From NCBI GenBank assembly GCA_017398685.1, contig JAFQFH010000078.1:1-35574 (forward strand): DNA of 35,574 bases, given 5' to 3'. Below the pieces are notes generated by a model. It was given only the letters and a program-made list of their open reading frames with translations, made no database searches and was not told the DNA's origin. The translations under genes were made by a program, and so were the position numbers. Positions 30,126 to 35,574 of this stretch are shown here, one piece after another. The DNA is from Oscillospiraceae bacterium. GTDB taxonomy: Bacteria > Bacillota > Clostridia > Oscillospirales > Oscillospiraceae. Each line of letters starts with the position of its first letter. Within the stretch, counting starts at the first letter, position 1.

Positions 30126-30683
30126 ATGACAGACATTTCAATAATAGAACTATATTTCAAACGGTCAGAACGGGCTATAGAAGAAAGCCAAGCAAGCTAC
30201 GGCGGCTACTGTTACTGTGTGGCAAACGGAATTCTCAATGATCCGGATGATTCCGAGGAAAGCGTAAACGATACATGGTTTGCAGCATGGAACGCTATTC
30301 CTCCAACACGCCCTCTGAGCCTTAAAACATATTTCGGGGCTTTAACTCGACACATTTCTGTTGACCGTCTGAGGAAACGTCTTGCCGACAAGCGTGGAAA
30401 GAGTGAAACACTTATTGCGATTGACGAATTTGCGGAGTGTATTCCTTCAAGTTGTAACACAGAAAAGTCCATTGAGGACAAAGAGCTTGTTCAAGCCTTT
30501 AACGCCTTTTTAGGAAGTCAGACTGCTCTGGAAAGAAATCTTTTTGTTGCGCGGTATTGGTACGGTCTGCCTATTGCTGAAATAAGTACAAAATTTGGGT
30601 TAAAGAAAAATACTGCAATTTCAAAGCTGCACCGGACACGAATCCGTCTGCTCAAGTATCTTGAAGAGGAGGGATTGCAGTGA
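30126..30683 (+). CDS. ECF-type RNA polymerase sigma factor
   Basis: 185 residues. Sigma region 2 (about 25-90) contains the DDSEESVNDTWFAAWNAIPP core-binding stretch and LKTYFGALTRHISVDRLRKR, which meets the -10; region 4 (about 125-180) has the helix-turn-helix RYWYGLPIAEISTKFGLKKN followed by SKLHRTRIRLLKYLEEEG. It should redirect RNA polymerase to a small set of promoters, probably including its own operon. AAAGGAGG lies 7 bases before the ATG. It overlaps the next gene by 4 bases (GTGA), the usual sign of a sigma/anti-sigma pair. Confidence 0.95.
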   Translation: MTDISIIELYFKRSERAIEESQASYGGYCYCVANGILNDPDDSEESVNDTWFAAWNAIPPTRPLSLKTYFGALTRHISVDRLRKRLADKRGKSETLIAIDEFAECIPSSCNTEKSIEDKELVQAFNAFLGSQTALERNLFVARYWYGLPIAEISTKFGLKKNTAISKLHRTRIRLLKYLEEEGLQ

Positions 30684-31702
30684 CAAAAGATAATTTTTTT
30701 GATTTGTTTGGGCAAATCGACTCCAGCTATATTCTTGCTGTTGAAGACGTCCTCAACGGAAGCGGTAAAGCAATTCACTTTCATAGAAAAAGAATTGCTC
30801 GTACGATATTGATTGCCGCAGTAATTGCAAGCCTTATGCTGTTAACTGCGTATGCCACCGGCTTGTTCGGGCTCGTTAGCAGGCTTATCAAAGACCCCGG
30901 AAGCGCGATTCAAAGTATTACTGCTCCCCGTGAAGTCTCTGAAGTTTTGGACACGCTCCGCGCAGTTCATCACCGTGACTATATTTCACTAAGCGGAGTT
31001 GCTGGTTCGCCGGAATATCAGGCAGCGGCCGAATGGCTGGCATTCAAGGGAAGCTATGCTGATCAAAAGACCGCCGAGCAAATTGAAAAAGGCGAAACCT
31101 ACTACGAGTGGCGCGATCTGGAACGTAGCTTTGCACCCGATGAAAAGGAGAAAGAGATTTGCCGACTTTACCAAGTTTGGGATGAAACCATGTGGGAAAC
31201 GCTCCAAGCAATTGCCGATAGATATGACCTCTCCCTACACTCAGAACGTACAATGCTTGTTGGTGACTGGAATCCACAAAGGGAGCATGGCAAATATGAA
31301 GATGGTTCCTTTGCCATTTCAAGTACGACCACAATTTCTGGACAGGTATGCATTTATGATCTCTATTTTGAACGTACAGGGTATTTGCCCTGCGATGATA
31401 TGACGGCAAGCTGTGCCGATAAATACGAGGAATGGGAATACACCAATTCCCATGGGCAAAGTGTCAGCATTGCCATGCGTGATGTGAGTACGAATGAATC
31501 TTGGTCACAGCTTGATTATTTGATTTTCTATTCCAGTGATGCTGCCACAATTACAGTCAAGGCGACATACGGGCATTCCCTGAACGATAATGCCACGGAT
31601 GATATGCTCTATGCAGAACAGCTGGCAGACAGCATAGATTTTACTGCTCTGTGTTTCTCAAATACACCCGAATCCGCCCTTGAAATACTGAGAGGAGAAT
31701 GA
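30680..31702 (+). CDS. Membrane protein, probable anti-sigma factor
   Basis: 340 residues from a GTG start overlapping the sigma stop. A cytoplasmic N terminus of about 45 residues (FFDLFGQIDSSYILAVEDVL) precedes one TM helix at about 47-68 (LIAAVIASLMLLTAYATGLFG) and a large extracytoplasmic domain with no recognised motif. This is the layout of clostridial anti-sigma factors that hold an ECF sigma at the membrane until an outside signal is sensed. No zinc-binding HxxxCxxC motif is present, so it is not of the ZAS type. The anti-sigma role rests on position and topology. Confidence 0.8.
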   Translation: MTKDNFFDLFGQIDSSYILAVEDVLNGSGKAIHFHRKRIARTILIAAVIASLMLLTAYATGLFGLVSRLIKDPGSAIQSITAPREVSEVLDTLRAVHHRDYISLSGVAGSPEYQAAAEWLAFKGSYADQKTAEQIEKGETYYEWRDLERSFAPDEKEKEICRLYQVWDETMWETLQAIADRYDLSLHSERTMLVGDWNPQREHGKYEDGSFAISSTTTISGQVCIYDLYFERTGYLPCDDMTASCADKYEEWEYTNSHGQSVSIAMRDVSTNESWSQLDYLIFYSSDAATITVKATYGHSLNDNATDDMLYAEQLADSIDFTALCFSNTPESALEILRGE

Positions 31703-31703
31703 A

Positions 31704-33209
31704 ATGAGAAGAATATTATCATTATTTCTTTGCTTTACAGCCCTGTTCAGCTTGTGCGCCTGTGGTGCTGAGAGCCAGCCTGTTACAATAGAACAAACAG
31801 GACAATCAAGTGCAGAACAAATTCCCTCACAAGCAGACACCGCACCAGCGAACACAACACATCCATTAAATATGGATTTTGTATCTGACGATGGGCTTAT
31901 TCACATCAGCATCCATGATGATAATGTGGATTCCATTCCAGCCACAATGACCGTCTTGCGTGTGCGCCCTCAAACTATCACTTCTGACATGACACGAAAA
32001 ATGGCAGAAGCCGTGTTTGGTGATGCTGAGTTTTTTGAATACTCAGAGGAATTAAGTAAAGCTGAAGTTGCAGATATGATTGCTGTCTGGGAGAATGCTG
32101 TAAGTGATGAAGCAATCCGTGCCGATCACGGCGCGGATGCACCGCAGGACTGGATCGACAGTGTTCGTGATGGCAGACTTGAAATACTGGAGTTCTATCG
32201 AAATGCTTATGCCAATGCCCGCGATGAAGTCACTCCTGTTCCTTGCCAATGGAAATTCTGGCCCATTGAACACTACGCCATCCACGGCCACGACTATGCG
32301 GGGACAGACCCATTCTACACCGACAATATCCCTTCGGGCGTTTCCGTTGATTTGCGGGCTGTAACTACGGTTGACGGCATACCTTACGAATTTTGGGTCA
32401 ATAACAATGAGCAATCGGGCTTCCGCAATCATAGTCTGCTCATCTTTGTTCAGACACCAGACGGATTATTTGCAGGAGATTTGAACGATGAAGTCCGGCA
32501 GTTGAGGCAGCGAGAATGGAATACCAGCATGGGTATTTATTCTTCTGCTCCGGCTACAGATGAAGAATTAAGTGCAGCCTGTGACCGTGCAGTTCAGCTA
32601 GCCGCTAATATGGGGCTGGGCGAATGGACATTCTCAGCGCATTGGTTGGACAGAACGAATGTTCCCGGTGGCGGTTGGCAAATTGAACTGGAGGGCCAAG
32701 CAATCTATGAGGGCATCCCGGTAAGCTGGCAAAATCCGTCTGAGTCTCAGACATTTGCCCCGGAATCAATGACAATCCACATGAAAAATGATGGGACAAT
32801 CATTGATTTGCAGTATAGTTCACCGCTGGAAATTGTTGAGATTGTCGAAGAGAGTGTTCAGCTAAAACAATGGGAAGAAATGAACCCAATCGTATCACAG
32901 ACTATACAGAGCTTAACTTGTGATGCCGTGATTCCCAATTTCGCGGCAGAAAAATCATGGTGGGATGGCATTGGCGCACAGATTTCTGAAACGAAGGTCG
33001 ATATAGATTCTGTATGTATAGGCTATACGCGCCTACCTTATGATGCTACAGACTTTCTCCTTATCCCGACACTTTCTTTTATAGGGAAACTGGAAGTTAT
33101 CGGCACTATACCCAGCGTGCATGAAAGCCCAATGGATCTGCTGATGGGAGCAAATAATTCAAGAACAGCGCTTTTAACTTTTGACCTCAGAGATGGGAAA
33201 CTGATCTAA
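31704..33209 (+). CDS. Lipoprotein of unknown function in the sigma operon
   Basis: 501 residues. A signal peptide with a hydrophobic core (ILSLFLCFTALFSL) ends in a lipobox LCAC, with Cys20 the likely lipidated residue, followed by a Ser/Thr/Gln-rich linker (about 22-53) and a long surface domain without TM segments. Acidic and aromatic residues dominate (WKFWPIEHYAIHGHDYAG near 190). The family was not recognised with confidence; similar lipoproteins accompany ECF sigma genes in gut Clostridia. It begins one base after the preceding stop; GAGAGGAG lies just upstream. It is a likely target or signal partner of the sigma/anti-sigma pair. Confidence 0.85.
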   Translation: MRRILSLFLCFTALFSLCACGAESQPVTIEQTGQSSAEQIPSQADTAPANTTHPLNMDFVSDDGLIHISIHDDNVDSIPATMTVLRVRPQTITSDMTRKMAEAVFGDAEFFEYSEELSKAEVADMIAVWENAVSDEAIRADHGADAPQDWIDSVRDGRLEILEFYRNAYANARDEVTPVPCQWKFWPIEHYAIHGHDYAGTDPFYTDNIPSGVSVDLRAVTTVDGIPYEFWVNNNEQSGFRNHSLLIFVQTPDGLFAGDLNDEVRQLRQREWNTSMGIYSSAPATDEELSAACDRAVQLAANMGLGEWTFSAHWLDRTNVPGGGWQIELEGQAIYEGIPVSWQNPSESQTFAPESMTIHMKNDGTIIDLQYSSPLEIVEIVEESVQLKQWEEMNPIVSQTIQSLTCDAVIPNFAAEKSWWDGIGAQISETKVDIDSVCIGYTRLPYDATDFLLIPTLSFIGKLEVIGTIPSVHESPMDLLMGANNSRTALLTFDLRDGKLI

Positions 33210-33216
33210 AAATTCT

Positions 33217-33402
33217 ATGGCAATTACCAATAAATTTTCCCATTGGGTGACTTGTCCAGTTTGTAAAAGCAAGACCCGAACAATGCTCCGCAGTGATACA
33301 GTGCTAATAAACTTCCCACTGTTCTGTCCCAAGTGTAAAAGCGAAACCCTGATTAACGCAGAGAAATTAAATATCACTGTTATCACAGAGCCGGACGCAT
33401 AG
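33217..33402 (+). CDS. Cysteine-rich KTR-domain protein of mobile elements
   Basis: 61 residues with two zinc-knuckle pairs: CPVCKSKTR at 13-21 and CPKC near 37. The C-x2-C-x2-KTR pattern with FPLFCPKCK is the signature of a small protein found across Tn916/Tn1549-like and other Firmicutes conjugative elements. Its role is unknown; the zinc ribbon suggests nucleic-acid binding. It starts 7 bases after the lipoprotein stop without a clear ribosome site and is followed at once by a strong terminator. Confidence 0.85.
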   Translation: MAITNKFSHWVTCPVCKSKTRTMLRSDTVLINFPLFCPKCKSETLINAEKLNITVITEPDA

Positions 33403-33406
33403 ACGC

Positions 33407-33453
33407 AGAGCCGATAACCCGCAAGCCTAATGGCGCGAGTTATCGGCTCTTTC
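33407..33453 (+). terminator. Terminator after the KTR gene
   Basis: A 12-bp perfect stem AGAGCCGATAAC/GTTATCGGCTCT with a 20-base loop and a TTT tail. It closes the transcript that includes the sigma operon. Confidence 0.85.
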
Positions 33454-33520
33454 AATTTCATAACGGCAAGTAGCCGGGCAAAGAAAAAAAGACTTCTTTG
33501 GCTGGCTGCTTTTAACGCAC

Positions 33521-33569
33521 AAAACGGCATAGCCGGAGAGTCTTGGAGGACTTTCGCCTATGCCGTTTT
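33521..33569. terminator. Large A/T-flanked hairpin
   Basis: AAAACGGCATAG pairs with CTATGCCGTTTT, and GAGAGTC can pair with GGACTTTC inside. Flanking A and T runs make it a possible two-way terminator. Such hairpins are common between the KTR and sigma-like genes of these elements. Confidence 0.7.
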
Positions 33570-33633
33570 ACTTTTTCGCTCTTAGTCTGCGGCCAAAAAA
33601 AGCCGCGCTTGCGAAAAGGGGTATTACAGCATA

Positions 33634-33680
33634 CAAGGTGAAATAGAATACACCCTTAAACGAAACTGCGTTTCACCTTG
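33634..33680 (+). promoter_or_regulatory. Leader hairpin upstream of the sigma-like gene
   Basis: CAAGGTGAAA pairs with TTTCACCTTG (10 bp), followed by a GC-rich CCCCGGTG...CACCGCCGGG hairpin at about 33682-33703. No T tail follows. Position in the leader of the sigma-like gene suggests RNA-level control or insulation. Confidence 0.5.
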
Positions 33681-33752
33681 TCCCCGGTGTCGGTCACCGC
33701 CGGGCTTCGTTCAGAGAATTGAATCATCAAAAATCTGAACGGAGGAAAATAA

Positions 33753-34175
33753 ATGACCACCATAAATTTGAAAGAATTTTACCCATGGTACGACCATGAT
33801 GAGTATATAGAAGTCCCTGATGGAGTAGCCGAGGAACTCAGAGCGGATAAGCGTTATGAACATGCCTACATACGCCGTGTTATGAGGAACAAGGCACAGT
33901 ATTCTCTGGACTGTGACGACGGCATTGAATACTCTGCTTGCATCTTTGAAAAGTCTCCCGAAGAGCTTGTCATAATGAAAGAGCAGTATCAAAAGCTATG
34001 CCGTGCGTTGAACTCTCTGCCGGAGAAGCAGGGGCGCAGAGTTGATGCAAACATCATTATGGGAAAGACGCTTAGAGAAATAGCCAAAGAAGAAAATGTT
34101 GCTAAAAGTTCTGTCGGAAGCTCTGTAAAAATCGGCCTTGCAAGTATGAAAAAGTATCTGCAAGAAAACTGGTAA
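33753..34175 (+). CDS. Sigma-70 region-4-like regulator of a mobile element
   Basis: 140 residues. The C-terminal half has a sigma region-4 helix-turn-helix (LNSLPEKQGRRVDANIIMGK, then TLREIAKEENVAKSSVGSSV) while region 2 is absent. The N-terminal part (FYPWYDHDEYIEVPDGVAEEL, RYEHAYIRRVMRNKAQYSLD) is typical of small sigma-like proteins near the integrase of Tn916- and Tn4451-type elements. It probably activates transfer or recombination genes. CGGAGG lies 9 bases before the ATG. Confidence 0.85.
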   Translation: MTTINLKEFYPWYDHDEYIEVPDGVAEELRADKRYEHAYIRRVMRNKAQYSLDCDDGIEYSACIFEKSPEELVIMKEQYQKLCRALNSLPEKQGRRVDANIIMGKTLREIAKEENVAKSSVGSSVKIGLASMKKYLQENW

Positions 34176-34260
34176 ACAGACTGTCCGTTTAAGCCATTTC
34201 TGTCCTTGGTATATAGGGGGAAGTATTGTCTGTAATGGGACTAGGCAGGCGGTCTTCCCC

Positions 34261-34279
34261 TTGGGACAAATTGTACCAA
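34261..34279. repeat. GGGACAA near-palindrome, copy 2
   Basis: TTGGGACAAATTGTACCAA is symmetric but for one pair and matches the palindrome at 29935-29949 over 13 of 15 bases plus the right flank. It sits 13 bases before the TnpW-like start codon and next to its ribosome site. Confidence 0.5.
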
Positions 34280-34291
34280 AGGGGGCATTGT

Positions 34292-34426
34292 ATGCAGAAA
34301 GAAGAAAGCTACATTTATGAGATAGGAAAAATGATATTCATCGTTAAGCCAGTTTACAAAGACAAGGGCGAAACGATACAGAATATATTATTAAAACTCA
34401 TGCTGGCTGACTTGGGATTGGACTAA
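34292..34426 (+). CDS. TnpW-like small transposon protein
   Basis: 44 residues. The pattern YEIGKMIFIVKPVYKDKGET followed by a Leu-rich C-terminal helix (IQNILLKLMLADLG) matches the TnpW family of Tn4451-like elements, which have an IG-(T)-Y-V-V core and a final DKI-L-RLI helix. Function is unknown. ATG 34292 follows AAAGGGGG by about 7 bases; an in-frame upstream extension to 34226 crosses the near-palindrome and is unlikely. It lies just ahead of the recombinase. Confidence 0.7.
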   Translation: MQKEESYIYEIGKMIFIVKPVYKDKGETIQNILLKLMLADLGLD

Positions 34427-34437
34427 GTTCCACATCC

Positions 34438-34466
34438 TTAACAGATACAGTCAGCGGAGGTATAAT
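34438..34466 (+). promoter_or_regulatory. Promoter of the recombinase gene
   Basis: TTAACA (34438-34443), a 17-base spacer and TATAAT (34461-34466). The -10 falls inside the 42-bp dyad at 34448-34489, so binding of the recombinase there would control its own expression. Confidence 0.7.
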
Positions 34467-34489
34467 ATAACTAACCTCTCGCTTGACTG
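34448..34489. repeat. 42-bp dyad, possible recombinase or att site
   Basis: CAGTCAGCGGAGGT on the left and ACCTCTCGCTTGACTG on the right are inverted copies (two gaps) around an AT-rich 12-base centre. Size and layout fit a serine-recombinase attachment or binding site. The right half recurs inverted at 26194-26208 (15 identical bases); a chance 15-base match is not excluded in a window of this size. Confidence 0.4.
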
Positions 34490-34503
34490 CGAAAGGAGGA
34501 AAT

Positions 34504-35574
34504 TTGAAACAGTCAAGTATAAACACAAACTATGGTACAGCGGCATTGTATTGCCGTTTGAGCCGTGACGATAACATGGACACTGAGTCCAACAGCATAC
34601 AGAACCAGAAGCAGCTTTTGCAGAAAGTTGCCAAAGACAAAGGTTATACTGACACTATCTTTTTCGTGGACGATGGCGTTACAGGCACCACAATGAACAG
34701 ACCGGGATTTCAGAAAATGCTCAATGCTATTGAGGCGGGGTACATCTCTGCTGTGCTTGTAAAAGACTTATCCCGTCTGGGCAGAAACTACATTGAGGTC
34801 GGAAAACTTACGGAAGAATTTTTCCCAATGCACGATGTAAGGCTTATTGCCGTGTCTGACGGTGTGGACAGTGATGAGGGTGACAATGAGTTTACTCCAT
34901 TCCGCAACATTATGAATGAGTGGTATGCCAAGGATATTTCCAAAAAGCGAAAGATAGTAAACAAGCTGAAAGGCAACGCTGGCATACCGCTTTCTCAGCC
35001 GCCGTACGGCTACATCAAAAATCCTGATGATCCACGCTTTTGGATAGTAGAGCCGGAGGCTGCATCTGTTGTGAAAAGGATATACCGTATGGCACTTGAT
35101 GGCTTTGGGCTTGCCGAGATTGCTAATGTATTACAGGCTGATGGAATACACAATCCAAGCTATTATTGGTTAAGCCGAGGTACAAGCCGGAGCGGGTCAA
35201 AGAGTACACTTGAATCTACCAAGTGGGGCCACACAACCATCAAGAAGATACTGACACTACAGGAATATTGCGGGGATGTCATCAATTTCAAGAGCTATTC
35301 CAAGTCCTACAAAATGAAGAAGCGCATCGAGAACCCGGAAGAAAACAGGGCTGTGTTTTTGAATGTACATGAGCCTATCATTGACCGTATCACATGGGAA
35401 AAGGTACAGGCTTTGCAGAAAGGCACACGGCGCAGAAAACCTACAAAGTCCAATGTGCCAAACATCTTTGCCGGTAGATTAAAGTGTGCAGACTGCGGCG
35501 GCAATCTGAATTTCCACTTTAATCAACTCAACCCGGACATAAAGTTTTTCAGTTGTCAGAGCCATAACTCAGGC
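34504..35574 (+). CDS. Large serine recombinase, TnpX-like (3' truncated by window end)
   Basis: 357 codons are visible and the frame is open to the end. The catalytic resolvase domain (1-150) has the nucleophile Ser20 in YCRLSRDD, then SNSIQNQKQLL, LVKDLSRLGRNYIEVG and DGVDSDEGDNEFTPFRNIMNEWYAKDISKK. The recombinase domain follows (GIPLSQPPYGYI, LDGFGLAEIANVLQADG), and the start of the zinc ribbon (LKCADCGG) is at the window end. It excises and inserts the element by serine-linked strand exchange, as in Tn4451. TTG 34504 is the start, with AAAGGAGG 6-7 bases upstream. The remaining part of the coiled-coil/zinc region lies outside. Confidence 0.93.
   Translation, partial: MKQSSINTNYGTAALYCRLSRDDNMDTESNSIQNQKQLLQKVAKDKGYTDTIFFVDDGVTGTTMNRPGFQKMLNAIEAGYISAVLVKDLSRLGRNYIEVGKLTEEFFPMHDVRLIAVSDGVDSDEGDNEFTPFRNIMNEWYAKDISKKRKIVNKLKGNAGIPLSQPPYGYIKNPDDPRFWIVEPEAASVVKRIYRMALDGFGLAEIANVLQADGIHNPSYYWLSRGTSRSGSKSTLESTKWGHTTIKKILTLQEYCGDVINFKSYSKSYKMKKRIENPEENRAVFLNVHEPIIDRITWEKVQALQKGTRRRKPTKSNVPNIFAGRLKCADCGGNLNFHFNQLNPDIKFFSCQSHNSG

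Overview
The window looks like a chromosome segment of an anaerobic, gut-type member of the Clostridia, probably near Oscillospirales/Oscillospiraceae. This is inferred from acetate kinase, a PerR-like/ferritin pair, a YknXYZ-like ABC exporter, strong AGGAGG ribosome sites with frequent GTG/TTG starts, and a Tn4451-type recombination module. No rRNA or tRNA genes are visible, so the lineage is an inference.

Layout. 1-2.7 kb: acetate kinase (ackA) and a CLC-type anion transporter on the plus strand, closed by a two-way terminator. 2.7-7.1 kb, minus strand: an orphan small protein resembling a RiPP leader, an OmpR-type two-component pair, and a Fur/PerR-like regulator with ferritin. 7.1-10.7 kb, minus: a tight operon of VanZ-like protein, a P-type-ATPase-like protein that has lost essentially every catalytic motif, a nitroreductase and a HAD phosphatase. 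10.8-12.1 kb, plus: a SpoU/TrmH RNA methyltransferase, then a gene-free stretch that looks like a free-standing structured RNA of about 300 nt with its own promoter and terminator. 12.1-14.9 kb, minus: a voltage-gated-type K+ channel and a sodium:neurotransmitter-symporter-family transporter. 15.0-18.4 kb, minus: an envelope-glycan operon (phosphodiester glycosidase domain, membrane-anchored unknown, GT2-GtrA fusion). 18.5-24.6 kb, minus: a four-gene MacAB/YknXYZ-like exporter with two different adaptors. One adaptor carries ten perfect MPDMSQ repeats and the other a Met/Gly-rich tail. 24.8-26.0 kb, plus: an MFS permease.

From about 26.1 kb the window becomes accessory DNA: a gene-poor scar with related short repeats and a gene fragment, an AT-rich two-gene unit (Fic-fold protein with Gln in place of the catalytic His, plus an unknown 515-residue protein with a C-terminal membrane segment), an ECF sigma factor/membrane protein/lipoprotein operon, and the characteristic mobile-element set: Cys-rich KTR protein, large hairpins, sigma-like protein, TnpW-like protein and a TnpX-like large serine recombinase that runs off the window end.

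The strongest candidates for undescribed biology are the degenerate P-type ATPase in its VanZ operon, the putative ncRNA at about 11.8-12.1 kb, the Met-repeat adaptor of the exporter, and the Fic/515-residue pair with its repeated TTCCCCAA promoter motif.
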